The notes: a model not told the origin generated them from the letters alone. Numbered from the stretch's first letter, positions 7,800 through 18,030 are shown. The stretch is 64,000 nt of DNA from Clostridia bacterium (GCA_017436255.1 JAFSDK010000012.1:1-64000); one strand, 5' to 3'. Translations and numbers: made by a program.

Positions 7800-10760
7800 A
7801 TGAAAACAAAGTTATCGGGTAAATTTTGGGCGGCACTTACCCTGTTCAGCCTTATGGGTCAGGTCGCTTGGGTAGTTGAAAATATGTATTTGAACGTTTT
7901 TATCTATAAAATGTTCAACGCTTCGGCCGACGATATTTCACTTATGGTTAGTGCTTCGGCAATTTCAGCAACCCTTACCACAGTCATTATGGGGGCCTTG
8001 TCGGATAAAATAGGCAAACGGAAATTGTTTATTTGCGGTGGCTACATCGCTTGGGGTATATCTATTTTAGGCTTTGCACTATTAAAACTTGACGTTATCG
8101 AGGCTATATTCCCTGCCGCTATTTCGGCCGCAAGTATCGGTGTCAGCTTGGTTATAATTATGGACTGTATTATGACCTTCTTTGGCTCAACCGCCAACGA
8201 CGCCGCCTTTAACGCCTGGCTCACCGACTCAACCGATAGCAGTAACCGTGGCTCTGCCGAGGGCATTAACGCTATGATGCCGTTGGTTGCCATACTTGTT
8301 GTTTTCGGCGGATTTATGTTCTTTGATTTAAACCTTGCTTCATCCTGGACACTTATTTTCCTTATAATAGGTATTGCCGTTTTGATTATAGGTTTTATGG
8401 GACTGTTTTTAATTAAGGACCCTGCCGTTCAAAAGAGCGAAAGCGGATATTTTAGAAACATCATATACGGCTTTTTACCATCAACCATAAAGGCAAATCC
8501 ACGCTTTTACTTAACACTTGTTGCCTTTGCGGTGTTTAATATTTCAATTCAAATCTTTATGCCCTACCTTATTCTTTATTATGAGGTCTCTCTCGGTATG
8601 GCCGACTACGTGCTTGTTATGGCTCCTGCCATAATTATAGCATCAATTGTTACTGCACTTTGGGGCAAGGTTTATGATAAAAAAGGCTTTAATTTCTCGG
8701 TGATTTTCTCGGTAATTTGGCTAAGTCTCGGCTACCTGCTACTCTATTTCTTTAAGGACCGCGCTCTTGTGTTTATCGGCTCTCTGCTTATGATGTGCGG
8801 ATATCTTGCCGGTATGGCGGTGTTTGGTGCATTGATACGTGACTGCACCCCTCAGGGAAAAGCGGGTATGATGCAGGGCGTGCGTATTTTTTCGCAGGTG
8901 CTTATTCCCGGCATAATCGGTCCCTACATAGGCGCAGCCGTTCTTGCAAATGCCGAAAAGGTCACCAACAATGACGGAACGACCTCATTTATACCTAATG
9001 AAAATATTTTTGCAGCGGCACTTGTACCCATTGCGGTGCTTGTTATACTTTTAATCGTTATTTTCAAAAGTAAAAAGCCAACGCTGGTTTCCCTAAAAAC
9101 ACCCTTTGAGGATGACCTTGATGACACACCTTGGGAGGAATACCCTCGCCCCGCATTAAAGCGTGACTCGTATTTTTGTCTTAACGGAGAGTGGGATTTT
9201 TCGGTGAAAAACCGAAAGGGTGAAACGAAACTTGGTAAAATTCTTGTCCCCTTTGCACCACAGTCACGTCTATCGGGCATTGAAAAAACCTTTAAAAAGA
9301 AGGATATCCTCATATACAGACGATCCTTCATCCTACCCGAAGGCTTTGTTAAGAACCGCGTAATTCTTAACTTTGGCGCCTGCGACCAAATTACAACAGT
9401 TTATATAAACGATAAGCTTGTGGGCGAAAATGTTGGCGGATATATACCTTTCTCTTTTGATGTAACCGCTCTTATAGGTAGCGGAGAAAACCGCATTGAG
9501 GTTTTGGTTAAAGACACACTCGACGCTAACATCCCTTACGGCAAGCAACGCAAAAAACGTGGCGGTATGTGGTACACCGAAATCAGCGGTATTTGGCAAA
9601 CCGTATGGCTTGAAAGCGTGCCCGAAAATTACATTAAATCGATAAAAATCACTCCAAACGTCTCCGGTGCAGAAATTGTGGTTGATGCCAAGGGCACAAA
9701 ACAGATTATTTTCGAAGGCGAAACCTTCACGTTTGAAGGCGACAGTTACAACATAAAGCTTGATAATCCTATAAACTGGACCCCTGAAAATCCGCATCTT
9801 TATAACTTTACCATTATTTGCGGCGAGGATAAGGTTGACTCGTATTTTGCCGCCCGTACAATTGGTATTAAAGACAGCAAATTTATGCTGAATGATAAGC
9901 CGTATTTCTTCCACGGATTACTTGACCAAGGATATTTTAGCGATGGTATTTATCTGCCTGCAACGCCCGACGGCTTCAAGTATGATATCCTTAAAATGAA
10001 GGAACTTGGCTTTAATATGCTCAGAAAGCATATTAAAATCGAGCCACAGCTTTTCTACTACTACTGCGATAAATATGGTATTGCCGTTTTCCAAGACCTT
10101 GTTAACAGCGGACGTTACTCGTTTTTGATAGACACCGCTTTACCCACCCTTTTTCTTAAAAAGGGTGTTACACATTACGCGAGCAAAAAGCGTAGAGAAA
10201 TCTTTGAAAAAACGGCACAGCAGACCATAGAGCTTCTTTACAACCATCCGTCAATTTGCTACTACACCCTATTTAACGAAGGATGGGGGCAGTACGACAC
10301 TGCGCGCGTTTACAAAAGGATAAAGGCGCTTGATACCACACGTATTTGGGATGCTGCTTCAGGCTGGTTCTTCTGCAAGGACAACGAGGTTATAAGCGAT
10401 CACGTTTATTTTAAACCAATAAAAACAAAGTCCGACGGCATAAAGCCTGCCGTTATTTCGGAATTTGGCGGTTATTCGTATAAAATTGATGAACACTCCT
10501 TTAATCTATCCAACACCTACGGATACAGCTATTTTGCCGAACGCGAAGCCTTCCTGCAAGCAATCACAAAGCTTTATTTAGACGAGGTAGTGCCGGCTAT
10601 TAAAAACGGCGTTTGCGCCAGCGTTATTACTCAGGTCAGCGACGTTGAGGATGAAACCAACGGCTTTGTAACCTATGACCGACAGGTTGTAAAGATTGAC
10701 ACCGAGCCTATGCAAAGTATCGCTTCAAAGCTTTTCGGCACCTTTAATGAAAGCATCTAA
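7800..10760 (+). CDS. Fused MFS transporter and GH2 glycoside hydrolase
   Basis: 986 aa in one uninterrupted frame. Residues 1 to about 422 form a twelve-segment MFS carrier with the loop GALSDKIGKRKLF. After a short acidic linker (FEDDLDDTPWEE), residues from about 445 form a complete family 2 glycosidase: sugar-binding beta-sandwich (GMWYTEISGIWQTVW), immunoglobulin-like domain, and TIM barrel. The acid/base glutamate is E827 in FNEGWGQ and the nucleophile is E888 in ISEFGGY. With twelve segments both MFS termini face the cytoplasm, so the hydrolase would act on substrate as it enters. Substrate is probably a beta-glucuronide or beta-galactoside. The ATG follows GCGAGGTG. The sequence is uniform across the junction, so an assembly error seems unlikely. 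Confidence 0.9.
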   Translation: MKTKLSGKFWAALTLFSLMGQVAWVVENMYLNVFIYKMFNASADDISLMVSASAISATLTTVIMGALSDKIGKRKLFICGGYIAWGISILGFALLKLDVIEAIFPAAISAASIGVSLVIIMDCIMTFFGSTANDAAFNAWLTDSTDSSNRGSAEGINAMMPLVAILVVFGGFMFFDLNLASSWTLIFLIIGIAVLIIGFMGLFLIKDPAVQKSESGYFRNIIYGFLPSTIKANPRFYLTLVAFAVFNISIQIFMPYLILYYEVSLGMADYVLVMAPAIIIASIVTALWGKVYDKKGFNFSVIFSVIWLSLGYLLLYFFKDRALVFIGSLLMMCGYLAGMAVFGALIRDCTPQGKAGMMQGVRIFSQVLIPGIIGPYIGAAVLANAEKVTNNDGTTSFIPNENIFAAALVPIAVLVILLIVIFKSKKPTLVSLKTPFEDDLDDTPWEEYPRPALKRDSYFCLNGEWDFSVKNRKGETKLGKILVPFAPQSRLSGIEKTFKKKDILIYRRSFILPEGFVKNRVILNFGACDQITTVYINDKLVGENVGGYIPFSFDVTALIGSGENRIEVLVKDTLDANIPYGKQRKKRGGMWYTEISGIWQTVWLESVPENYIKSIKITPNVSGAEIVVDAKGTKQIIFEGETFTFEGDSYNIKLDNPINWTPENPHLYNFTIICGEDKVDSYFAARTIGIKDSKFMLNDKPYFFHGLLDQGYFSDGIYLPATPDGFKYDILKMKELGFNMLRKHIKIEPQLFYYYCDKYGIAVFQDLVNSGRYSFLIDTALPTLFLKKGVTHYASKKRREIFEKTAQQTIELLYNHPSICYYTLFNEGWGQYDTARVYKRIKALDTTRIWDAASGWFFCKDNEVISDHVYFKPIKTKSDGIKPAVISEFGGYSYKIDEHSFNLSNTYGYSYFAEREAFLQAITKLYLDEVVPAIKNGVCASVITQVSDVEDETNGFVTYDRQVVKIDTEPMQSIASKLFGTFNESI

Positions 10761-10767
10761 ATAATTA

Positions 10768-10800
10768 AACGGGGTTTACACTTTTGTGTAAACCCCGTTT
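10768..10800. terminator. Bidirectional terminator
   Basis: AAACGGGGTTTACAC pairs exactly with GTGTAAACCCCGTTT between convergent genes. Confidence 0.88.
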
Positions 10801-10802
10801 AA

Positions 10803-12173
10803 TTATTGTCGCAACTGCTTAGTTAAGCGGTTTTTCAAAATTTTAAAGCATATAAAGTGTCCTATAATGCATGCCACCCACGAAACCGAATACGATAAAT
10901 AAAGGCTTTGCATTGAATGATATTGCGGTAAAGCAAAAATCGTAAATATCCACACAATTCTAATACCGCACACACCCAAAATAGATATTATCATGGGGGC
11001 TACGGAGGCACCCATACCGCGTATTGTACCAACCATAATCTCTTGCATACCGCATATAAAATATGGTATGCCAAGCCACATAAGTCTTACCACACCAATC
11101 TCAATGGCGGCGGCATCATCAGTTATGTATATACCGAGCAATTGCCTTGAAAATATGCAAATTAAACCACTCATAATTACGGCACCAAAAAACATAGTAA
11201 ACATGCTAGTGCGCATAATTTTACCAACTCGTTCTATTTTACCTGCACCAACATTTTGGCCTGTAAAATTAAGAGAGGTTTGATAAAAAGCATTCATAAC
11301 AATATAGGTAAAACCATCTATATTTGCAGCCGCAGCATTACCCGCAACTGCCGATGCGCCAAACGAGTTAACCGACGACTGAATAATAACGTTTGAAAGG
11401 GCAAAAACCGAACTTTGAATACCCGCAGGCAAACCGACCCTTATAATTTTACCGAGTGTTTTCAAATCAATTTTTATTTTTTTAAACTCTAACTTCCATT
11501 CCTCATCAACGCGTAACAACCTATTTATTACCAAAAAACACGATATTGCCTGCGAGGTAATAGTTGCAATAGCAACACCCTCAACATTCATATGAAAAAC
11601 TGTTACAAAAATAACGTTTAAAACTACGTTGGTGATACCACCGATAGTAAGATAGGTAAGTGGTCCTTTGGTGTCTCCTGAGGCACGTAATATGGCGGCA
11701 GCAAAGTTATATACAAGACTAAATACCGTACCGCTAAAACAAATTCTCATATAAAGTGCGGATTTGGGCAAAATTGTTTCGGGTGTATCCATCATACTAA
11801 GTAATGGTTCGGCAAAAACAACACCAATAGTGCCGAGTGTGATACCGCAAATCAGCGCCACGGGTGTAGCCGTATGTACCACGCGACCAACACTATCATT
11901 ATCCTTTGCGCCTAAGGCTTGTGCTGCTATAACACCAACGCCGGTTGCCATACCAATAAGCAAACTTGTAAGAAGTACGGTAATAGAACCCGTTGCACCC
12001 ACCGCGGCAACCGAATCACTACCCCTAAAATTACCTATTACCATTAGATCTGCAGCATTAAAAAGCAATTGTAAAATACCGGTTAAGATAATTGGTATTG
12101 TATAGCGAATAATATTGCTAAGCAGCGGTCCATCGGTCATATTTATATTGGTTTTACCTTTTCTCAATGACAT
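10803..12173 (-). CDS. MATE family efflux transporter
   Basis: 456 aa with twelve predicted membrane segments in two homologous halves, typical of the MATE/NorM-type cation-coupled drug exporters. It begins with a short basic cytoplasmic tail (MSLRKGKTNINM) followed by the family's usual pattern TDGPLLSNIIRYTIPIILT. The ATG at 12173 is preferred because GGGAG lies eight bases upstream; an in-frame TTG at 12188 would swallow that site. It shares an intergenic region with the divergent PAP2 gene. The exported substrate cannot be inferred. Confidence 0.9.
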   Translation of the reverse strand: MSLRKGKTNINMTDGPLLSNIIRYTIPIILTGILQLLFNAADLMVIGNFRGSDSVAAVGATGSITVLLTSLLIGMATGVGVIAAQALGAKDNDSVGRVVHTATPVALICGITLGTIGVVFAEPLLSMMDTPETILPKSALYMRICFSGTVFSLVYNFAAAILRASGDTKGPLTYLTIGGITNVVLNVIFVTVFHMNVEGVAIATITSQAISCFLVINRLLRVDEEWKLEFKKIKIDLKTLGKIIRVGLPAGIQSSVFALSNVIIQSSVNSFGASAVAGNAAAANIDGFTYIVMNAFYQTSLNFTGQNVGAGKIERVGKIMRTSMFTMFFGAVIMSGLICIFSRQLLGIYITDDAAAIEIGVVRLMWLGIPYFICGMQEIMVGTIRGMGASVAPMIISILGVCGIRIVWIFTIFALPQYHSMQSLYLSYSVSWVACIIGHFICFKILKNRLTKQLRQ

Positions 12174-12324
12174 GTCGTCATCTCCCAACGAGTCATATTA
12201 CACCAATGTTATACACCCCTTATTCACCAAAGTCAACCACCAAAAATACTCTTTTTAAACTTTGTTGACAATAAACAAATTTTATATTAAACTTTGTTTA
12301 TAAACTTAATTTGCGAGGTGTACA

Positions 12325-12813
12325 ATGTCAAAAGAATTTTATCAAAATATAATCTCTTTTATGAATGCCCACAAAACCCTGAAAAATATAACGGTAGTAA
12401 TGGGCAAGGCAATCACAATCTTCACGTACATATATGCCGGTGCCCTCGCAACCTACACATTTTTCTTTATTCGCGACCGCTTTTTACCCTGCCTTTTAGT
12501 AACAGGCATTTCATTTATAGCCGTCAGCATTATACGGTATTTTATAAACGCGCCAAGGCCCTACGAAAAGTACGGCATTACTCCGCTTTACAATAAAAAA
12601 ACCAAGGGCAAATCATTTCCGTCGCGACATACCTTTTCAATTTTTATAATTGCCTTTACAAGCTTTGTAGTAAACGCTTGGCTCGGATGTGTGTTTTTAC
12701 TAATCGGTGTGATTCTCGCGGCCACGCGACTGCTTTGCGGTGTGCACTTTGTTAAAGATATAGTAGCGGGATTTATCTGCGCCTGCATTTCGGCTTTGTT
12801 TTTATTGATTTAA
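12325..12813 (+). CDS. PAP2 family phosphatase
   Basis: 162 aa with about five membrane segments. All three PAP2 signature blocks are present: a KxxxxxxRP-like motif in RYFINAPRPYE, the PSRH block in FPSRHTFS, and the TRLLCGVHFVKD block with the catalytic histidine and aspartate. The family dephosphorylates membrane lipid phosphates such as undecaprenyl pyrophosphate or phosphatidate on the outer membrane face. The ATG follows GAGGTG at suitable spacing. It is short but within the range of single-domain bacterial PAP2 proteins. The physiological substrate is unknown. Confidence 0.88.
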   Translation: MSKEFYQNIISFMNAHKTLKNITVVMGKAITIFTYIYAGALATYTFFFIRDRFLPCLLVTGISFIAVSIIRYFINAPRPYEKYGITPLYNKKTKGKSFPSRHTFSIFIIAFTSFVVNAWLGCVFLLIGVILAATRLLCGVHFVKDIVAGFICACISALFLLI

Positions 12814-12881
12814 TTTACCAAAAATAACTTTATTTTTTGTCCCCTTTTATGAGCATACTAATGCTAAAAGGAGGCGAAAAA

Positions 12882-13286
12882 ATGAAAAAAATTATTATTA
12901 GCATTATTGCCGTTTTAAGCATTGCTTTTGTTTTTACGGGTTGCAGTAAACGTGAAATGGAAAATACCGAAAGCAAGGTTGAATCTTCAATTAATTCCGG
13001 TGTAGATAAGGTTGAAAGCGGTATAAATAGCATAACCGATAACACGAACAGTGATACGGATGCTTCACATTCAGCTAAAATCAGCGAGAAAAAAGCAAAA
13101 GAAACTGCTTTAAAACACGCAAACCTTTCCGAAGCAGATATATCTGACCTTGAAATTGAACTTGAAAGGGATAACGGTAAATTAATATACGAAATTACCT
13201 TTGATACCAAGTCAACCGAATATGATTATCATATTGATGCCAATACCGGTGATATTATTTCCTCTAAAAAAGAAAAAAGAGATTAA
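12882..13286 (+). CDS. PepSY domain lipoprotein
   Basis: 134 aa. Residues 1 to about 22 form a lipoprotein signal with lipobox FTGC. A low-complexity linker rich in Ser, Asn and Asp follows. The C-terminal 65 residues are a PepSY domain (SEKKAKETALKHANLSEADISDLEIEL, then the HIDANTGDIIS end). PepSY proteins are often linked to inhibition of extracellular proteases or to redox carriers. The ATG at 12882 follows AAAGGAGGCG; an earlier in-frame ATG would add a non-signal leader and is rejected. It is monocistronic, closed by a strong terminator. Confidence 0.87.
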   Translation: MKKIIISIIAVLSIAFVFTGCSKREMENTESKVESSINSGVDKVESGINSITDNTNSDTDASHSAKISEKKAKETALKHANLSEADISDLEIELERDNGKLIYEITFDTKSTEYDYHIDANTGDIISSKKEKRD

Positions 13287-13290
13287 ATAA

Positions 13291-13327
13291 AAAAATGGTC
13301 AACATCATAATGATGTTGACCATTTTT
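13291..13327. terminator. Bidirectional terminator
   Basis: AAAAATGGTCAACATCA pairs with TGATGTTGACCATTTTT between convergent genes. Confidence 0.88.
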
Positions 13328-13330
13328 CTT

Positions 13331-14959
13331 TTAATAAAATATTACGTTAGCAGTTGTATCGCCAATAACGGTTTTGAATATATCTTTACCATGTCTATTG
13401 AAATAATGTTTTTCTCCTCGATATTCAAATGCTCTTTCTATGTTGTAATACATAGCAAAGGTATTACCTACAAATTTAGGCACGTCATCAACCGTTTTGC
13501 CACCTACCGTAATCATTAAAGATTTTGCGTGTTCAAAAATATTGTTTGTGTATACAAAGTTTTCTGAAATATTGGTGCCGCCACCCATAATATTGGTACC
13601 ATACTCACGGTCGCCACGTGAATAGAATCCCCAACCATAGCCGCCGCCACGAATAATGTTGTTCTTAATAGCTACGTTTTTATAGGTTGACTCACCTGTT
13701 ACAAAATACTCAATGTTGTAGTTGTTAAGTTCTAAAAGATTATTTTCAAAAAGTATATTATGCTCTTTAACAAAGTTGTCGCCGCTATCTATATGCTGCA
13801 TGGTAACGCCCGCATCATAACACTGGAACACGTGGCAATTTGTAATGGTGTAACCATCGCAACCGCCCCAAACTTCAATACCATTGCCATAACGAACGAT
13901 TCTATCACCCATTCCACTTTGGAAACCACCGCCAATATAGCCTACCACGCAACCATCGAACTTAACGTTTTTAACGTTCGACATACTTATACCGTGTGCA
14001 CCGCCGTACATAATACGCCAGTTTTGAATTCCTGAATCAGACTGGAGTTTTACAATATGCGCTGTGGGACATATTTCAATATCTTTAAATAATTTAGCAG
14101 GATTACCCTTCGACGAATAAACGTAAACGTAACCGCCACTGCAATAGAAATCGTAATCTTTTGAAAGCCAACTCATTTCGTTACATTTAGTACCAATGGC
14201 TTTGCCATGATCGAAGACAATAAGTCCTATATCGGTACCTGTACCTGACGGAACTTTATATATGTTGTTATCGGTCTTTACCCACTCTTTTTCGGCAGCG
14301 TTAAATAAAGCGCCATAAATAGTAGGCTTGTCTCCCTTTCCGTAGGCACCATACAAAACGCCCTCTTTACCTATAACCTTTGTGCGCCAAAAGTGTCCTC
14401 TTTTAAGCACAACTACGTCACCGGCTTTTGCAACTAAGTTTGCGTACTCAATGGTTGCAAAGGGTTTATCAGCAGCAAAACCGTAGCCCTTACCATCAAC
14501 ACCTCCGTTGGCAACGTAGATATATCTGCCACCCGACTTAGGTTTAAAGGTATCCGGTGTATTTAAAATTTGTTTTTGCAATGCTTCGGCCTTACTCTGT
14601 ATTTCAGCGGTTGTGGGTCGTTTCTTTTCAACGCCCATTGCTACAAGGGTGTCAATAGTATATATTGACGGATCGGTGTATTTGTTTGTTGGTGCGAGTG
14701 TAGGCACACCAACAACAGGGGTACTCGACGATTGATTGTTGCCGCTTGATGAATTATCTTTATTGCCGCTTGATGAATTATCTTTATTGCCGCTTGATGA
14801 ATTGTCTTTATGATTGTCGCTTGATGAATTGTCTTTATCATCGCCTTCATAATTTCCGCTTGATAGATTATTTTTATCATCACCGGAACCCGAATTACAA
14901 GCCGCGGCCACAAAGATTAAACAACCGCAAAGCAATAAAGCCAATATTCTTTTTAACAT
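13331..14959 (-). CDS. Right-handed parallel beta-helix lipoprotein
   Basis: 542 aa. The signal peptide ends at lipobox VAAAC (residues 17-21). A linker of about 65 residues consists of repeated DNSSSGNK units. The rest is a pectate-lyase-like right-handed beta-helix, recognisable from the periodic Asn/Gly-rich turns, an early GRYIYVANGGVDGKGYG block and a late ENFVYTNNIFEHAK segment. Such surface proteins bind or cleave polysaccharides; catalytic residues cannot be assigned by eye. AGGAGG precedes the start. The gene begins 25 bases after argF on the same strand with no terminator between, so it may be read from the arginine operon, which is odd for a surface protein. Confidence 0.8.
   Translation of the reverse strand: MLKRILALLLCGCLIFVAAACNSGSGDDKNNLSSGNYEGDDKDNSSSDNHKDNSSSGNKDNSSSGNKDNSSSGNNQSSSTPVVGVPTLAPTNKYTDPSIYTIDTLVAMGVEKKRPTTAEIQSKAEALQKQILNTPDTFKPKSGGRYIYVANGGVDGKGYGFAADKPFATIEYANLVAKAGDVVVLKRGHFWRTKVIGKEGVLYGAYGKGDKPTIYGALFNAAEKEWVKTDNNIYKVPSGTGTDIGLIVFDHGKAIGTKCNEMSWLSKDYDFYCSGGYVYVYSSKGNPAKLFKDIEICPTAHIVKLQSDSGIQNWRIMYGGAHGISMSNVKNVKFDGCVVGYIGGGFQSGMGDRIVRYGNGIEVWGGCDGYTITNCHVFQCYDAGVTMQHIDSGDNFVKEHNILFENNLLELNNYNIEYFVTGESTYKNVAIKNNIIRGGGYGWGFYSRGDREYGTNIMGGGTNISENFVYTNNIFEHAKSLMITVGGKTVDDVPKFVGNTFAMYYNIERAFEYRGEKHYFNRHGKDIFKTVIGDTTANVIFY
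14738..14841. repeat. 24-bp tandem coding repeat
   Basis: About four copies of a 24-bp unit (TTGCCGCTTGATGAATTATC and four more bases), the last degenerate. They encode the DNSSSGNK linker of the beta-helix lipoprotein and could vary in number by slippage. Confidence 0.8.
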
Positions 14960-14984
14960 ATAAATTCCTCCTAAAATATTACTA

Positions 14985-15965
14985 TTATAAGGTAGCCGCC
15001 ATTACGGCTTTTATTGTGTGCATGCGATTTTCAGCTTCGTCGAATACTATTGAGCGCTCACTTTCAAACACCTCGTCGGTAACCTCCATTTCGGTTCTGC
15101 CAAATTTTTTGCCCATCTCGGCTCCGACTCCTGTTTTAAGGTCGTGATACGACGGTAAACAATGCATAAATTTAGTATTTTCGCCCGCCATATTCATAAG
15201 CTTCATATTAACCTGATATGGTGATAAATCCTTAATTCTTTCTTCCCAAACTTCGAGCGGCTCGCCCATTGAAACCCAAACGTCGGTGCAGATTACATCG
15301 GCACCACGAACGGACGAAACATCCTCACTTAAGGTTATGGTAGCGCCCGTAGTTTTAGCAATCTCACGACATTTTTCAACAAGTGCGTTGTCGGGGAAAT
15401 ACTTTTTGGGGGCACAGGCGGTAAAATTAAGACCCATAAGCGCAGCGCCTACCATTAGCGAGTTACCCATATTATAACGGGCATCACCCATATAAACAAA
15501 GTTTATACCTTTAAGGCGACCGAAATGCTCTTTTATTGTAAGAAAATCGGCTAAAATCTGTGTGGGGTGGAATTCGTTAGTGAGTCCGTTCCAAACGGGA
15601 ACTGACGAATATTTTGCCAATTCTTCAACAATTTCTTGACCAAAACCGCGGTACTCAATACCGTCGTAAATACGGGATAAAACGCGTGCAGTATCGGCAA
15701 TACTTTCTTTTTTGCCTATCTGTGAACCCGACGGATCAAGGTAGGTAACACCCATACCCAAATCATAAGCCGCTACCTCAAAACTACAACGGGTACGCGT
15801 ACTTGTCTTTTCAAAGATAAGGGCGATATTTTTGCCTTCGCACATTTTGTGGGGTATGCCATTTTTCTTTTTAGATTTAAGTTCAGCCGATAAATCAATT
15901 AAATATTCGATTTCTTCGGGTGTAAAATCTAAAAGTTTTAAAAAATCTCTACCTTTAAGATTCAT
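14985..15965 (-). CDS. argF: Ornithine carbamoyltransferase
   Basis: 326 aa, the usual size. It joins carbamoyl phosphate and ornithine to give citrulline. The carbamoyl-phosphate loop STRTR is at residues 55-59, and the ornithine-site signature HCLPSYHD lies about three-fifths to four-fifths along. The start at 15965 ([11 protein letters not shown]) follows AAGGAGGAATAAA; a longer frame of seven more residues has no ribosome site. The ribosome site overlaps the end of argD, so translation is likely coupled. Last arginine gene of the operon. Confidence 0.95.
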   Translation of the reverse strand: MNLKGRDFLKLLDFTPEEIEYLIDLSAELKSKKKNGIPHKMCEGKNIALIFEKTSTRTRCSFEVAAYDLGMGVTYLDPSGSQIGKKESIADTARVLSRIYDGIEYRGFGQEIVEELAKYSSVPVWNGLTNEFHPTQILADFLTIKEHFGRLKGINFVYMGDARYNMGNSLMVGAALMGLNFTACAPKKYFPDNALVEKCREIAKTTGATITLSEDVSSVRGADVICTDVWVSMGEPLEVWEERIKDLSPYQVNMKLMNMAGENTKFMHCLPSYHDLKTGVGAEMGKKFGRTEMEVTDEVFESERSIVFDEAENRMHTIKAVMAATL

Positions 15966-15966
15966 T

Positions 15967-17145
15967 TTATTCCTCCTTACAAGCATCTATAATAACTTCT
16001 ACTGCCTTTTGTAAAAGTTCCCACGGAATATTAAGCGGTGGTAATAATCTTACCTTTGTTTTGGCTGTGATAACTATAACACCGTTATCACGGCACTTCT
16101 CTACGATTTCGGATGCACTCTTATCGGTTTCAATACCTAGCATAAGGCCAAGCCCGCTAACCGACTTAATACCCTCTTTACCTTCAAGGGTCTTCTTTAT
16201 ATACTCGCCTTTTTTAATCACTTCAGCAAGTAATTCATCATCTATACGATTTACAACGTTTAATGCCGCCGCACAAGCTATCGGATTACCACCAAAGGTT
16301 GAGCCGTGTGTTGACGGTGTCAAAACGTCACCTGTTTTCTCGCTAAACAAAGTAGCGCCTATTGGTAAACCACCGCCAAGACCCTTAGCCGTTGTAACTA
16401 TATCGGGTTTTATATCATATAATTCGTAGGCAAAATATTTGCCGCATCGACCATTGCCGCACTGCACCTCGTCACAAATAAGCAGTATGTCATTTTGTTT
16501 CGCAATATCGGCAAGAGCCGCAACAAAGGTTTTATCAAGTGGCATAACGCCACCCTCACCCTGCACTATTTCAAACATAATTGCCGCTACGTCACCTTTG
16601 TTTACATATGACCTAACAGCATCTATATCGCCTGCCGCCGCATAATAAAAGCCGTCAAGCATTGGGGTAAAGTCGTTATGAAAAACGTCTTGACCCGTAG
16701 CAGTAAGGGTCGCCATTGTTCTACCGTGAAAACTGTTAACAAGGGTAATTATCTTGTAACGTTCTTTCACGTATTTATCCTGTGAATATTTACGTGCCGC
16801 CTTTATTGCGCACTCGTTAGCCTCAGCACCTGAGTTGCAGAAAAACGCCCTTTTCATAGACGTCTTCTTGCATAGAGCCTCGGCCAATTTTGCAACCGGC
16901 TCGGTATAGAAAAGATTTGACATATGTTGTAATTTACCGAGTTGTTCACTAACTGCCGCTACCCACTCGTCATCGGCAATACCAAATGTATTTACCGCAA
17001 TACCCGATGATAAATCAATATACTCTTTGCCATTCTCATCATACACTAAAGAGCCCTTACCCTCTTTAATAACGAGCGGTTGGCGTGCGTAAGTTTTGGC
17101 GTGAAACAAATCATCACGCGCAGAAATTGTTAAATTATTTTCCAT
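15967..17145 (-). CDS. argD: Acetylornithine aminotransferase
   Basis: 392 aa, a class III PLP aminotransferase. It converts N-acetylglutamate semialdehyde to N-acetylornithine in the cytoplasm. The PLP lysine lies in [14 protein letters not shown] (about residue 240), preceded by the [10 protein letters not shown] and [14 protein letters not shown] blocks. The start follows AGGGATAATTTT-type sequence and lies ten bases after argB. Position between argB and argF supports ArgD rather than another class III aminotransferase. Confidence 0.95.
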   Translation of the reverse strand: MENNLTISARDDLFHAKTYARQPLVIKEGKGSLVYDENGKEYIDLSSGIAVNTFGIADDEWVAAVSEQLGKLQHMSNLFYTEPVAKLAEALCKKTSMKRAFFCNSGAEANECAIKAARKYSQDKYVKERYKIITLVNSFHGRTMATLTATGQDVFHNDFTPMLDGFYYAAAGDIDAVRSYVNKGDVAAIMFEIVQGEGGVMPLDKTFVAALADIAKQNDILLICDEVQCGNGRCGKYFAYELYDIKPDIVTTAKGLGGGLPIGATLFSEKTGDVLTPSTHGSTFGGNPIACAAALNVVNRIDDELLAEVIKKGEYIKKTLEGKEGIKSVSGLGLMLGIETDKSASEIVEKCRDNGVIVITAKTKVRLLPPLNIPWELLQKAVEVIIDACKEE

Positions 17146-17155
17146 AAAATTATCC

Positions 17156-18019
17156 CTAATTTCCGTAAATCATAGAACCTGCACCCTCATCGGTGAGCAT
17201 TTCAATAAGAATTGAGTGGGGTACACGTCCGTCCATAATAACAACCGTTTTAACACCCTTTTCAATGGCTTCAATACAGCCCTCTACCTTGGGTATCATA
17301 CCGCCACTTATAGTGCCGTCCTTAAGCAATACCCTTGCTTCGTCAACCGACACGTTAGTAATACGGCTTGTCGGGTCGTCTTTATCACGCAAGATACCCT
17401 CAATATCGGTAAGTTCCAAAAGACGCTCTGCCGAAAGTGCCGCCGCTATGGCTGAAGCCGCAGTATCGGCATTTATATTATATACGTTGCCCTCAGAGTC
17501 ACAACCTACTGTTGAAACAACGGGGATGTAATTGTGTTGTAACAAGGTTTCGATAGGCTCAATATCAACGTCGGTAATCTCACCCACAAATCCTATTTCG
17601 GGGTTCTTCATTTTGGCGTAAATCATACCGCCGTCAATACCTGAAAGACCAATGGCTCTACCGCCCTTAACCTGTAAAAGATTAGCAAGATTTTTATTAA
17701 CCTTACCCGCCAAAACCATTTGGGCAATTTCGGCACTCTCTTTATCGGTTACACGAAGTCCGTTTACAAACTGGGTTTCTTTACCGAGTTTAGCCATTGT
17801 ACTTGTGATTTCAGGGCCGCCGCCATGAACTAAAACAACCTTAACACCGACAAGTTGCAAAAGAACGACGTCTTCCATAACCTGTTGTTTTAATTCCTCG
17901 TTTATCATAGCGTTGCCGCCGTATTTTACAACAACTACCTTGTTGTAATATTTTTGTATGTACGGCAGTGCCTGAGTTAATATTTCAGCACGCTGAAAAT
18001 TCGTAATTTCCTGTGACAT
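17156..18019 (-). CDS. argB: Acetylglutamate kinase
   Basis: 287 aa, amino-acid-kinase fold. It phosphorylates N-acetylglutamate. The N-terminal KYGGNAM loop and the LVHGGGPEI motif bind ATP and substrate. The C-terminal half holds the GGMIPKVEGC segment typical of ArgB. An N-terminal helix (QRAEILTQALPYIQKYYNKV) resembles that of hexameric, arginine-inhibited enzymes, so feedback inhibition by arginine is plausible. AGGAG precedes the ATG. Eleven bases separate it from argJ. Confidence 0.95.
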   Translation of the reverse strand: MSQEITNFQRAEILTQALPYIQKYYNKVVVVKYGGNAMINEELKQQVMEDVVLLQLVGVKVVLVHGGGPEITSTMAKLGKETQFVNGLRVTDKESAEIAQMVLAGKVNKNLANLLQVKGGRAIGLSGIDGGMIYAKMKNPEIGFVGEITDVDIEPIETLLQHNYIPVVSTVGCDSEGNVYNINADTAASAIAAALSAERLLELTDIEGILRDKDDPTSRITNVSVDEARVLLKDGTISGGMIPKVEGCIEAIEKGVKTVVIMDGRVPHSILIEMLTDEGAGSMIYGN

Positions 18020-18030
18020 AATTTACTCCT

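Noticed and set aside
7800..10760. MFS-GH2 fusion as two genes joined by an assembly error
   Set aside because: The frame is continuous through a plausible linker and no internal ribosome site or start is seen at the junction. The possibility is kept in the checks but is not favoured.
14738..14841. Possible CRISPR array
   Set aside because: The 24-bp units are adjacent without spacers and encode a linker. The collagen repeat near 39.6-39.7 kb was rejected for the same reason. No cas genes are present.
14641..15147. Frames overlapping the 24-bp repeat of the lipoprotein gene
   Set aside because: These are repeat-driven shadow frames over a gene with a clear lipobox and ribosome site.
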